DNA from: JBHIKY01 sp042139015
Lineage (GTDB): Bacteria; Bacillota; Bacilli; Bacillales; Marinococcaceae
Length of the DNA: 64,000 nucleotides
Direction: 5' to 3'
Assembly (NCBI RefSeq): GCF_042139015.1
Contig: NZ_JBHIKY010000013.1
Span: 34,315-98,314 of the forward strand
How positions within the stretch are numbered: the stretch's first letter is position 1; every line of letters begins with the position of its first letter. The notes under the pieces are model-generated. The model was not told the DNA's origin, did not search any database, and was given only the letters and a program-made list of their open reading frames with translations. The position numbers and the translations under genes were made by a program. Below are positions 1 to 8,021 of this stretch, piece after piece.

Positions 1-114
1 GGAGGATTTCGAGTCAGCCGGGTAATGACCATCGACAATAAGAATTTTATCACCGTGACCTGTTTTTGACAGCGCTTTCATAATTTCCGGATGGGTACAC
101 GCTGTTTTTATCAT
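1..114 (-). CDS. RbsD/FucU-family sugar mutarotase, N-terminal part (runs off window start)
   Basis: Thirty-eight codons are visible, starting at an ATG 114 with GGAGGTG just upstream. The peptide has the FucU/RbsD opening: a start like MIKTACTHPEIMKAL, then the TGHGD stretch that carries the conserved active-site histidine, and a DGHYPADS turn. Family members interconvert the anomers of L-fucose or D-ribose. It begins 15 bases after the stop of the SDR dehydrogenase and is in the same direction, so the two form one operon that continues left of the window. With a fuconolactonase and a fucosidase nearby, L-fucose mutarotation is the likeliest role. The C-terminal two thirds are outside the window. 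Confidence 0.8.
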   Translation of the reverse strand, partial: MIKTACTHPEIMKALSKTGHGDKILIVDGHYPADSKSS

Positions 115-128
115 TCACATTCACCTCC

Positions 129-917
129 CTAAAGATTATCTTCCGGCTGAGCCGCTTTAACGGTCAGTCCGCCATCTACCATTAATAGATGCCCATTCAC
201 CTGCTCTGCATCATCGGAAGCAAGAAATGCCACAGCATCGGCAATATGCTTTGTCGTGCCAAGTCGTTTCATCGGATTAGCTTCTACTTCCTTGTTATAT
301 ATTTCTTTATCTTCCAGGTATTCTGTCACCATGTCGGTCGCAGTCGTACTCGGCCCGACCGCATTGACATTAATATTGAAGCTCCCAAGCTCTATCGCAA
401 GCGCCCTGGTTAATTGATTTACCGCAGCTTTGGACGAAATATAATGAGGCATGACTGGACTTGTGACCAACAAGCTCGCTGTAGAAGCAATATTAATAAT
501 CTTTCCAGCTTTTTGTTTTATCATATATGGCGCTGCTGCCTGACACGTGAGAAACACTCCTTTCACATTCGTGTCATAGGTTCGGTCCCACGTCTCTTCG
601 TCGATATTTAAGAAGGAAAAAAATGGAGCAATTCCAGCATTATTCACTAGAATATCAATTGAGCCATAGGTGCTAGCTGTAAACTCCACCATATTGGTAA
701 CATCATCTTTCACACCAACATCTCCTGCAATAATGGATGCTCTTGCTCCTATGTCTTCGACCTGCCGTTTTATGGCTTCTGCGTCGTTCTCTTCCTGTAC
801 GGAAAAATAGTTGAGGACTACATCTGCCCCTTCCTCTGCCAGACGTTTAGCAATTGCCGCTCCCATTCCGCGGGAAGCTCCAGTCACAAGCGCTGCTTTC
901 CCATTTAATTTCTTCAA
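129..917 (-). CDS. SDR-family NAD(P)-dependent dehydrogenase, probable L-fucose dehydrogenase
   Basis: 262 aa, normal length for a classical short-chain dehydrogenase. Visible signatures are the cofactor loop TGASRGMG (about residues 12-19), NNAG (92-95) and the catalytic Tyr159-xxx-Lys163 with a Ser near 145. ATG at 917 follows GGAGGG. Family members with this fold include 3-oxoacyl reductases and many sugar dehydrogenases, so the family alone does not fix the substrate. The gene sits between a FucU-like mutarotase and a LacI regulator, near a fuconolactonase and a GH95 fucosidase, so oxidation of L-fucose to L-fuconolactone is inferred. Its promoter carries the operator at 935-946. Confidence 0.8.
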   Translation of the reverse strand: MKKLNGKAALVTGASRGMGAAIAKRLAEEGADVVLNYFSVQEENDAEAIKRQVEDIGARASIIAGDVGVKDDVTNMVEFTASTYGSIDILVNNAGIAPFFSFLNIDEETWDRTYDTNVKGVFLTCQAAAPYMIKQKAGKIINIASTASLLVTSPVMPHYISSKAAVNQLTRALAIELGSFNINVNAVGPSTTATDMVTEYLEDKEIYNKEVEANPMKRLGTTKHIADAVAFLASDDAEQVNGHLLMVDGGLTVKAAQPEDNL

Positions 918-934
918 TTGTAGACCCTCCTAGA

Positions 935-946
935 GTTACCGGTAAC
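935..946. promoter_or_regulatory. Palindromic LacI-type operator GTTACCGGTAAC
   Basis: A perfect 12-bp palindrome with the central CG typical of LacI-family operators. It lies directly downstream of the -10 box of the dehydrogenase promoter and in the divergent gap to the lacI-like gene. A near-identical site occurs at 5267-5280 in front of the fucosidase gene. Confidence 0.7.
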
Positions 947-949
947 ATA

Positions 950-978
950 AAAATATCACCAGTGAAATAGGAAGTCAA
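950..978 (-). promoter_or_regulatory. Sigma-A promoter of the fucose dehydrogenase operon
   Basis: Read on the minus strand: -35 TTGACT (978-973), a 17-base spacer, and -10 TATTTT (955-950). The operator at 935-946 would cover the transcription start, a classical repression layout. Confidence 0.55.
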
Positions 979-1055
979 CTCTATGGTTATGATATTTTGT
1001 ATCTTTCGTTTATAATGAATAATGGAAGAACTGAACGAGAGGAAGAATATACTCC

Positions 1056-2072
1056 ATGGCCACGATCTATGATATTGCTAAGAGAGCAAATGTTTCCCCA
1101 ATGACTGTTTCACGCGTTATTAATAATACCGGTAACACAAAGCAGGAGACACGTAACAAGGTAGAAGCAGCCATCAAGGAATTAAATTACATTCCAAACT
1201 CTGCCGCCCGGTCTCTCACCTTGAAAAAATCAAAAATACTGATGCTGCTGATTCCGGACATCACCAACCCATTTTTCACTAAACTTGCACGCGGTGCGGA
1301 AGATAAAGCAAGACAGGCAGGATATAAAATACTTCTCAGCAATACCGATGAAAACGCGGATAAAGAAGCAGAATATATTAAATCATTAATCTCTACAGGG
1401 GTGGACGGGGTCATTTTTACACCGGCGAACGATACCTCCTCTAAGAATTTAAAATTATTAACAAGACACCGAATCCCCTATGTATTAACGGACCGGCTGG
1501 TAGAAAACATCCAGGCCGATGCTGTACTTGGTGATAATTTCTTTGGTATGAAACAGCTCCTGCAGCATTTAACAGATCATCAGCACAAGAATATTGCTTT
1601 AGTAAACGGACCGGCTGATGTCTATACTGCCAGAGAACGAAAGAAAGCCTTTACAGAAGTGATGAAGCTCCATCAATTAAATGATCATCATATGTACGAA
1701 ATGACATTCACTTCCGGCAGTGATGCAAAAAAGGTGGTTAATCAATTACAGACATTGGATGATGTCAACCGCCCGACAGCTATTATTGCCGGCAACAACT
1801 TTATCGCCGTCAATCTTATTAAAGAATTGCGCTCCAAGAACGTAAATGTGCCAAAGGATATGTCTCTGGTCTGTTTTGATGACCTGGAGCAGGCTTCTGA
1901 AATTGATCCATTTTTAACCGCTGTTAAGCAGCCTGCATATGATTTTGGTTACATCAGCGCTCAATTTCTGATCGAAAGAATTGAACAGTCTGCTCCTCCA
2001 TCTCCAAGGGAAGTAGTTTTAAAGTCGGAGCTCGTAGTGAGAAAATCCACTAAAAAAAGATCCCGGGGGTGA
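1056..2072 (+). CDS. LacI-family transcriptional regulator of the fucose genes
   Basis: 338 aa. The N-terminus is a canonical LacI helix-turn-helix (MATIYDIAKRANVSPMTVSRVI) with the hinge around NYIPNSAARSL (about residues 46-56), followed by a periplasmic-binding-protein-like sensor domain from about residue 60 to the end. It is transcribed away from the dehydrogenase operon, and the gap holds a perfect operator palindrome. The matching operator before the GH95 gene suggests that it represses both fucose transcription units, with fucose or a fuconate intermediate as inducer (inference). Its own coding sequence carries a third partial operator at 1127-1136. Confidence 0.9.
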   Translation: MATIYDIAKRANVSPMTVSRVINNTGNTKQETRNKVEAAIKELNYIPNSAARSLTLKKSKILMLLIPDITNPFFTKLARGAEDKARQAGYKILLSNTDENADKEAEYIKSLISTGVDGVIFTPANDTSSKNLKLLTRHRIPYVLTDRLVENIQADAVLGDNFFGMKQLLQHLTDHQHKNIALVNGPADVYTARERKKAFTEVMKLHQLNDHHMYEMTFTSGSDAKKVVNQLQTLDDVNRPTAIIAGNNFIAVNLIKELRSKNVNVPKDMSLVCFDDLEQASEIDPFLTAVKQPAYDFGYISAQFLIERIEQSAPPSPREVVLKSELVVRKSTKKRSRG

Positions 2073-2092
2073 ATACTCCGGGATCTTTTTTT
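2052..2092. terminator. Bidirectional intrinsic terminator between lacI-like gene and fuconolactonase gene
   Basis: Arms AAAAAAGATCCCGG and CCGGGATCTTTTTT enclose a short loop, with A and T runs on both sides. The stem overlaps the stop codons of both convergent genes. Confidence 0.9.
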
Positions 2093-2924
2093 ACATAACC
2101 TGATAAAACTTTCTGCTGTTTTCATACATTATTTTATCCAGCTCACGAGGACAGGTTCTCAGAGCGTAATCGACGACTACATCAATCACTTCCTTGTGCT
2201 CGCCTGCAAGACGGCATACCGGCCAGTCCGAGCCTATCATAAGTCTGTCTGTATCAAAAGCCTCAAAAACGACATCCAGATAAGGATAAAAATCGTGCGC
2301 CTTCCATGTTGAAACATTCGCTTCGGTTACAAGTCCCGAGAGCTTACAATAAACGTTAGGATGACGTGACAATGCAAATAAATCTTCTTTCCAGGGAGAA
2401 AGGATCTGCTGAGAGATATTTGGTTTGCCGATATGATCGAGGACAAAACGCTGTTCAGGGAAGTGAGCGGCTATACGTTCGGCAAGCTTTAAGTGCTCTG
2501 GGAACAATAGCAGATCATACGTTAAATTATATTTATTGAGTAATGACAATCCGTGCTTAAAGTCTGACCGGTTCATGAATGATGGATCAGGTTCATCATG
2601 AACAATATGGCGGACTCCTTTTAAATAAGGATTCCCTGAAAAGTATCGGAGCTGACTTTCTACCTCGTTGGAGCAGAGGTCGACCCACCCTACGACGCCT
2701 TTCATAAAGTCGTACTTTTCTGCCAGGCTAAGCAGCCACTCTGTTTCTTCTAACGTCTGCCTTGCCTGCACAACTACTGTACCTTCCCACTCAGTTTCTT
2801 CCAGAATGGGAAGCAGGTCTTCTGGCAGATAATTCTTTTGCAGAATCTCCATATCAGACGAAATCCATGGGAACTCTTTTTCTTTATAATTCCACAAGTG
2901 ATGGTGCGCATCTATCTTTCTCAT
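2091..2924 (-). CDS. Amidohydrolase-2 family lactonase, probable L-fucono-1,5-lactonase
   Basis: 277 aa with the COG3618 metal-dependent lactonase layout: DAHHHLW at residues 5-11 (metal ligands), a histidine in the VRHIVHDEPD region, VLDHIGKP, and the GSDWPVC motif with the conserved Asp near residue 237. This family hydrolyses sugar lactones; L-fuconolactone and 4-sulfomuconolactone hydrolases are named members. The start overlaps the end of the upstream GH95 gene by four bases (ATGA), so the two are translationally coupled. Position beside a fucosidase and a sugar dehydrogenase supports fuconolactone as substrate. Confidence 0.8.
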   Translation of the reverse strand: MRKIDAHHHLWNYKEKEFPWISSDMEILQKNYLPEDLLPILEETEWEGTVVVQARQTLEETEWLLSLAEKYDFMKGVVGWVDLCSNEVESQLRYFSGNPYLKGVRHIVHDEPDPSFMNRSDFKHGLSLLNKYNLTYDLLLFPEHLKLAERIAAHFPEQRFVLDHIGKPNISQQILSPWKEDLFALSRHPNVYCKLSGLVTEANVSTWKAHDFYPYLDVVFEAFDTDRLMIGSDWPVCRLAGEHKEVIDVVVDYALRTCPRELDKIMYENSRKFYQVM

Positions 2925-5236
2925 ATTTCCTCCCTCTTCTCCGGCATCAGGATGTATTCCGTATCTTTCAAGGTTTGAAATTGATACAGATTCGTGTCCA
3001 GTTTTGAATAAGGGATTTTTCCTTTCTCACTAGTTATGGTCAAGGGTTGATCATCAGTCAGCCTCACTCTGCAGCTTCCACCTTTTAAAGAAAGAACATT
3101 GGCAGTCAGCAGCTGATTATTCTTCCAGGTAACCGCGACCTCAAACCCTCCTTTCGCACGGAGACCGGTGACAGAACCTGAACTCCATTCTTCAGGAAGT
3201 GCCGGCAGCAGATGAATTTCGTTCAAATGACTTTGCAGCAGCATTTCTGTGATGCCGGCTGTTCCACCAAAGTTTCCATCTATTTGAAATGGGGGATGAT
3301 TATCAAATAGATTCGGCAGGGTAGATTTCTTCAATAGCCCCAGCACATTCTCATATGCTTTATTTCCTTCGCCAAGTCTTGCCCACATGTTTATGATCCA
3401 TGCTCTGCTCCACCCTGTGTGGCCGCCCCCATGAGCAAGCCTTCTTTTAAGGGACATCCTTGCGGCCTCCGCAAATTCTGGCGTATATTGCGGAGAAATT
3501 TGCCTTCCGGGGTGAAGGGCAAATAAATGTGAAATATGGCGGTGCCCTGGTTCTGCTTCTTCATAATCCTCCGCCCATTCCTGAAGCTGGCCGTACCGTC
3601 CAATTTGCGGATCCGGAAGCTTTTCCCGCAGCTCCGCCAGCTCCAGTCGAAACGACTTATCATTACCTAATGTTTCTGAAGCCTCTATGCACGAGGAAAA
3701 CAAGGCATATATAATCTGACTGTCCATCGACGGTCCTTCACACAGTGTCCCCTGTTCTCCATTCGGGAGCACATATGTATTCTCTGGAGAAACAGAGGGA
3801 GAGGTTACTAAATGACCGCTTTTATTTTCGATTAGAAAATCTATAAAGAATTCTGCTGCTTCCTTCATTGTTTCGTATGCATTTGATAAAAAGTCCAGGT
3901 CCTGTGAATATTCATAGTGTTCCCACAAATGAAGACACAGCCAGGCAGCACTCATCGGCCAGATGGATGCCGGCATATATATGTCCTGAGGAGCTGTATC
4001 TCCGTAAATATCAGTATTATGGTGAGCGGTGAATCCGCGGCAGCCATACATGATTTTTGCGGTGTGCCTTCCCGGCTTTCTCATTTTTTCGATGTGATCA
4101 AATAAAGGGTGGTGGCACTCTGACAGATTTGTCGATTCTGCCGGCCAGTAATTCATCTGAGCGTTAATGTTAATCGTAAATTTACTATCCCATGGAGCTA
4201 TCATTTGGTCGTTCCAGATTCCCTGAAGCGTTGCAGGCAGAGAACCAGGCCGGCTGCTGGAAATCAGCAGATATCTCCCAAATTGAAAATACAGTCCGAC
4301 TAAATCGTTATCTGCCACTTTCTCCTTTTCCTCCTGCAGTCGCTGCAGTCTTTCATCTGTAGGAATATTTATATAGTCAGATTCTTCCTGCAGATCGATG
4401 GTAACGCGATTAAATAAAGCTTGGTAGTCTGCTTTATGTCTATCTTTAAGAGCGGAAAAACCTATTGCTGCTGCATTCTTTACCGTTTCAAGACATCGCG
4501 CAACGGGATCCTCGAAGCGGTAGGAGGTGGCCGCAGCAAGAATCAAGGTTACGGCATCTGCCTTTTCAATCAGCAAACGGTTCCCGATCGTTTTTACAGA
4601 TCCATTTTCAGGAACAGCCTGTACCATACTTTGAAAAGTAATCCCATTTTTCCCGCCTGTTCTCCCTCCCATAAACAATGCATCTGAAGATAACGCTTTC
4701 AATTCATCTAAATTTCTTGTATTCCCGCGGTCAAATGTGGCTCTGAACGAGATACTCTGCGGCTGATCAGCCGTCAGACGAATAACCATAACCTGGTCGG
4801 GCCAACTTGTGAAAATCTCCCGTCTATAGATAGTGCCTTCATTTTTATAGGTAACTGAAGCCGTTCCTTCCGACAGGTTTAATTCTCTTTCGTACTCCAT
4901 AAACGTGCTGCTTTTGTGATAATTGGTAAATAATAAATCCCCGAGCGGTTCATACTGACTCTGACTTTCAGGCAAACCAGGAAATGCGAGAGCGGCTAAG
5001 TCTTCGGCCTCTTTCAATTGCCCAGCTGTTAAAAGCCTGCGTACCTCCTGCAAATGTGCAAGGGCATCGGGATTATTCCGGTCTCTTGGACCGCCATACC
5101 AAATTGAGTCTTCGTTTAGCTGGATTTTTTCATTTTCAATTTTCCCAAAAATCATTCCGCCCAAGCGGCCGTTTCCGACAGGAAGTGCTTCATTCCAATC
5201 ATTCGAAGGCTTCGTGTACCATAACCGTAAACTCAT
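2921..5236 (-). CDS. Glycoside hydrolase family 95 alpha-L-fucosidase
   Basis: 771 aa from the chosen start. The N-terminus LWYTKPSNDWNEALPVGNGR is the GH95 signature. Also visible are the NINAQMNYWPAE motif with the two catalytic-site asparagines, EWAEDYEEAEPGHRHISHL, and FQIDGNFGGTAGI with the catalytic Asp, all followed by a C-terminal beta domain. No signal peptide is seen, so it should act on imported fucosylated sugars inside the cell. GH95 enzymes release alpha-1,2-linked L-fucose, some alpha-L-galactose. The open frame extends to a GTG at 5248, but that codon abuts the AGGAG; ATG 5236 has better spacing. No importer for the substrate is visible nearby. Confidence 0.9.
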   Translation of the reverse strand: MSLRLWYTKPSNDWNEALPVGNGRLGGMIFGKIENEKIQLNEDSIWYGGPRDRNNPDALAHLQEVRRLLTAGQLKEAEDLAALAFPGLPESQSQYEPLGDLLFTNYHKSSTFMEYERELNLSEGTASVTYKNEGTIYRREIFTSWPDQVMVIRLTADQPQSISFRATFDRGNTRNLDELKALSSDALFMGGRTGGKNGITFQSMVQAVPENGSVKTIGNRLLIEKADAVTLILAAATSYRFEDPVARCLETVKNAAAIGFSALKDRHKADYQALFNRVTIDLQEESDYINIPTDERLQRLQEEKEKVADNDLVGLYFQFGRYLLISSSRPGSLPATLQGIWNDQMIAPWDSKFTININAQMNYWPAESTNLSECHHPLFDHIEKMRKPGRHTAKIMYGCRGFTAHHNTDIYGDTAPQDIYMPASIWPMSAAWLCLHLWEHYEYSQDLDFLSNAYETMKEAAEFFIDFLIENKSGHLVTSPSVSPENTYVLPNGEQGTLCEGPSMDSQIIYALFSSCIEASETLGNDKSFRLELAELREKLPDPQIGRYGQLQEWAEDYEEAEPGHRHISHLFALHPGRQISPQYTPEFAEAARMSLKRRLAHGGGHTGWSRAWIINMWARLGEGNKAYENVLGLLKKSTLPNLFDNHPPFQIDGNFGGTAGITEMLLQSHLNEIHLLPALPEEWSSGSVTGLRAKGGFEVAVTWKNNQLLTANVLSLKGGSCRVRLTDDQPLTITSEKGKIPYSKLDTNLYQFQTLKDTEYILMPEKREEI

Positions 5237-5266
5237 TTCAGCCATCACTCCTGTATTATAAATTTA

Positions 5267-5280
5267 TGTTACCGTTAACA
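5267..5280. promoter_or_regulatory. Second LacI-type operator, before the fucosidase gene
   Basis: TGTTACCGTTAACA differs from the 935-946 operator at one position in the core (GTTACCGTTAAC against GTTACCGGTAAC). It lies 31 bases upstream of the fucosidase start. Confidence 0.65.
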
Positions 5281-5290
5281 TTTTATCACA

Positions 5291-5335
5291 TAAAGAAAAC
5301 TGTGTGTTGAATGCGTTAAGCATACTTCACACAGT
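5291..5335 (-). terminator. Terminator of the yesL-like transcription unit
   Basis: Arms ACTGTGTG (5299-5306) and CACACAGT (5328-5335), with an inner ATGC/GCAT stem. On the minus strand the hairpin is followed by TTTTCTTTAT. It separates the yesL-like gene from the fucosidase operon. Confidence 0.7.
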
Positions 5336-5355
5336 GTTTGCTCCTATCTATTATA

Positions 5356-5994
5356 TTACGTGCTTTCCTGCTGCTGCTTTTGTTTAGCTTCTAATCTGCG
5401 GAAGGTTCTCATTGCAAACCACATAATAATAAACGCAAAAGTACTTCCGCCAAAGAATATGAGAAGTGCAGGTATTCGAATAAGAAGCATATATAAGATA
5501 AATGTAGTTATCACAATAGAAAGTATTGCCGCCGGTGATGATAATCCAAGAAGCAGAGCCTGTTTAAAATACTGCCAGAAGCGCAGTTTAAAATGGGCCA
5601 GTACTGGAAAGATAAAGCACGCAACGATTAAATACAGAAAAGCAATACTTATTGAAAGGGCAATTAGAGCTGTACCGAGCAGTCCGTCAAAGCTTGTAAA
5701 AACTTGAAAATCTATGTATAAAATGATGGCGAAGGCTACAAGTACAGCACCAATCAAGCTTGATTTCCAAAACTCTGACCGGAACTCTTTCCAAAACGTC
5801 TTGAAGACCGGTATCTCTGTTTTCCCCATCGTCCATTTTCTTATGACCGCAAACATGGCGGAGGTCGCAGGGAAAAATGTAAATACAATCAGTCCTGCCA
5901 TCGTAAAGATAAACCACAAAAGATTTACATAAGCCAGGCGGGTAATCCATTCAAATACGCTGTAGAGCCCACCCATAAGTCCACCTTGATTCAA
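5356..5994 (-). CDS. YesL-type (DUF624) membrane protein
   Basis: 212 aa with four to five hydrophobic membrane segments (about residues 20-45, 75-95, 100-125, 140-165 and 170-195) and a lysine/glutamine-rich tail. The opening pattern (short soluble lead, WITRLAYVNLLW, then ATSAMFAVIRKW) is that of YesL, a family of unknown biochemical role found next to carbohydrate uptake and degradation genes. It is last in a minus-strand set behind a hydrolase and a TIM-barrel isomerase. Function in that sugar cluster is by association only. Confidence 0.75.
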   Translation of the reverse strand: MNQGGLMGGLYSVFEWITRLAYVNLLWFIFTMAGLIVFTFFPATSAMFAVIRKWTMGKTEIPVFKTFWKEFRSEFWKSSLIGAVLVAFAIILYIDFQVFTSFDGLLGTALIALSISIAFLYLIVACFIFPVLAHFKLRFWQYFKQALLLGLSSPAAILSIVITTFILYMLLIRIPALLIFFGGSTFAFIIMWFAMRTFRRLEAKQKQQQEST

Positions 5995-6084
5995 TGATCT
6001 CCCCCCTTTCTTTACAACTATACCATGCAGTACAATCAGTGAAATATACGTCCATTGAAACGAATATGAATAATCACTTGTTTT

Positions 6085-7074
6085 CTAGTGACCGAGCTGA
6101 TTTTGCAGCCAACTATAAGAACGTCTGCCGCTTACCTGATGCTGCCCTTCAAAGACATCACTTGCCAGGTTATTTTTCGAGTCATACTCTTCATATATTT
6201 CTTCCAATCTGCTGATCGCTGTTTTTGTACCGCGCAATGGAAATATTGGATCATTTATTCCCGCTTCAATAAAAAGAGGACGAGGAGCCAGTAACCCGAT
6301 ATAGTCTGGTAATTCAGCCCCGTTAATAAGCCCGGGCACGTAATTATCAATGCAGTGCTCCATGGCCAGGATGCTGTCGTGAAAAGTATTAGAGAATCCG
6401 CTCAAAACGGCGGCTTTAATACGCTCATCCAGTGCGGCTGTTAACGCCGCAATCAACCCTCCTCCGGAAAAACCCATGATTCCCGGATCACTGCTTGTAT
6501 CTTTAAAAAATGTCATATGGTCGACCGTTCTTTGTGCCTCAAAAACTCTCAGTCCCGCTAATGTTTTTCCAGCCATCAATAAACTCACAGCCATCCTATA
6601 GCATGAAGAAGATTTTCCCTGCTGAACATCCACTTCCAATCTCCTGTCGCCGAACCCTATTATTTCTGGTGCAAATACTTTAAAACCTCGCTTTACCAGT
6701 TTCACGGCGAAATGCTGGTGAATTCCGTTTTTTTCTTCATCCTCACATCCGGCTTTAGTCAGGCCGACAATCTCCCGGCTTCCGTATCCATGACCGTGCA
6801 AAGCCAGAACTGAAGGGTGAAAGCTGCTGCCATTTTTAGGAGTAAGAACATATACCGGGGCGGCCAGGTCCTCACTGAATGAAAACACGAAACGCTCTCT
6901 GCGGAAATCTGGAAACTCTGCTGTCTCTATTAATTCAGGAGAATTCTCCGCATCACCTCTTTCAAAAGTCCCAAGGGCAGATGCAAGATATTTTTTCAGT
7001 TCAGCTCTGTCTTTTATTGGTTCTGAGGCAGAGTCACGATAAAGCTTTTCAAAATAGGAGTTAATTTCTTTCAT
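6085..7074 (-). CDS. Alpha/beta hydrolase of the dienelactone hydrolase/acetylxylan esterase type
   Basis: 329 aa. The oxyanion region is LALHGHGYGSREIVGL, the nucleophile elbow is GFSGGG (Ser near residue 204), a DPIFPLR stretch offers the acid, and a histidine occurs in GQHQVSG near the C-terminus. No signal peptide, so cytoplasmic. The start overlaps the end of the upstream isomerase gene by 14 bases, which means tight coupling. Such proteins in sugar clusters usually deacylate imported saccharides, but the substrate cannot be read from the sequence. Confidence 0.75.
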   Translation of the reverse strand: MKEINSYFEKLYRDSASEPIKDRAELKKYLASALGTFERGDAENSPELIETAEFPDFRRERFVFSFSEDLAAPVYVLTPKNGSSFHPSVLALHGHGYGSREIVGLTKAGCEDEEKNGIHQHFAVKLVKRGFKVFAPEIIGFGDRRLEVDVQQGKSSSCYRMAVSLLMAGKTLAGLRVFEAQRTVDHMTFFKDTSSDPGIMGFSGGGLIAALTAALDERIKAAVLSGFSNTFHDSILAMEHCIDNYVPGLINGAELPDYIGLLAPRPLFIEAGINDPIFPLRGTKTAISRLEEIYEEYDSKNNLASDVFEGQHQVSGRRSYSWLQNQLGH

Positions 7075-7831
7075 AGCCGCACTCCATTAGTAGATGATGA
7101 AGTACATTTGCATCCTGAATAAATTGTGCCGGGTCGTCATTTTTAACAAATTCGAGTATGAAATAACGTTCTTTATTATCTGAAGTTAAGTCCTCTATAT
7201 ATTTTCTCCAATCTGCTGTTCCATCTTGCAGTGGATACCGCTCTTTATTTTTCCAGAAAAACACATGAACGTGCTGTAGCCACGGTTTTATTGTATGTAT
7301 GGTCTCCAGTCGTGTATGTATATTCTGGCCGACCGCAGGCTGCCAATAGAGCTTCACATTAGGGTGGTTCACTTCCTCCATCAGCAATTTCGCACTATGA
7401 GATGTGTCTGTTAATGTGTTTCCATGATATTCAAAATGCACTTCAACTTCCTTTTCTGCGGCAAGAAAAGCTATACGCTCTGCATCTTTATTTACGAGTC
7501 TTCGATATTCAGAATCTGCGTTTGCGGAACCTTTTTCGCCAGCCCACACACGGATAGAAGGAGCGTGGAGGTGAAGTGCCGTTTCGAGTACCTCTTCAAA
7601 TGAGAAAACATTTTTTGCGCCGACTCGGTAGTAGGATCCATAAGATGAGGTTACTAACCCCGCTTCTCTCGTCAACTGTGCCGTTTTTACTGCTCCTTCA
7701 ATGTTTCCGGGCCGCACATGCACATCCCCGCCCCATTCGATGCCATCGAGCTTAGTTTCGCCGGCCAATTCTATGATTTCTTCTACTTTCATATTGCGAA
7801 AAGTTATTGAACATAGACCTGTTTTGATCAC
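7061..7831 (-). CDS. Sugar phosphate isomerase/epimerase-like TIM-barrel protein
   Basis: 256 aa. Xylose-isomerase-like TIM-barrel (AP endonuclease 2 fold): GLCSITFRNMKVEEIIELA at the start, DGIEWGGDVHV on strand 2, EFHYHGN-type metal site (HFEYHGNTLTD), and VHVFFWK near the end. The open frame reaches 7849, but GTG 7831 is preferred because GAGGTG lies five bases before it. It heads a unit isomerase-hydrolase-yesL. A palindrome at 7892-7906 lies in its upstream region. Substrate unknown. Confidence 0.75.
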   Translation of the reverse strand: MIKTGLCSITFRNMKVEEIIELAGETKLDGIEWGGDVHVRPGNIEGAVKTAQLTREAGLVTSSYGSYYRVGAKNVFSFEEVLETALHLHAPSIRVWAGEKGSANADSEYRRLVNKDAERIAFLAAEKEVEVHFEYHGNTLTDTSHSAKLLMEEVNHPNVKLYWQPAVGQNIHTRLETIHTIKPWLQHVHVFFWKNKERYPLQDGTADWRKYIEDLTSDNKERYFILEFVKNDDPAQFIQDANVLHHLLMECGYERN

Positions 7832-7891
7832 TTTTTCACCTCGCAGCAAGATACATTTTCGACTAGTTTACCAGTTTACGTGAAATATATC

Positions 7892-7906
7892 TTCCTACAT
7901 TAGGAA
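7892..7906. promoter_or_regulatory. Palindrome TTCCTACATTAGGAA, candidate operator
   Basis: Perfect inverted repeat (6+3+6), about 60 bases before the isomerase start. A direct partial copy (TACATTTAGGA) follows a few bases later. The cognate regulator is not in view. Confidence 0.45.
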
Positions 7907-7951
7907 ATAACATTGTACATTTAGGATAAGTCATCTTTTCCTATTCAGCCA

Positions 7952-7997
7952 TAAAAATACCCCCAAGAGTTAGAGTTGTCGGTCTAACTTTCGGGGG
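7952..7997 (-). terminator. Terminator of the YfcC-family carrier gene
   Basis: Arms CCCCCAAGAGTTAGA and TCTAACTTTCGGGGG. On the minus strand the hairpin is followed by TATTTTTATGG, just past the carrier stop codon. Confidence 0.85.
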
Positions 7998-8021
7998 CAG
8001 GGATCCTTCAATTATTAAACT

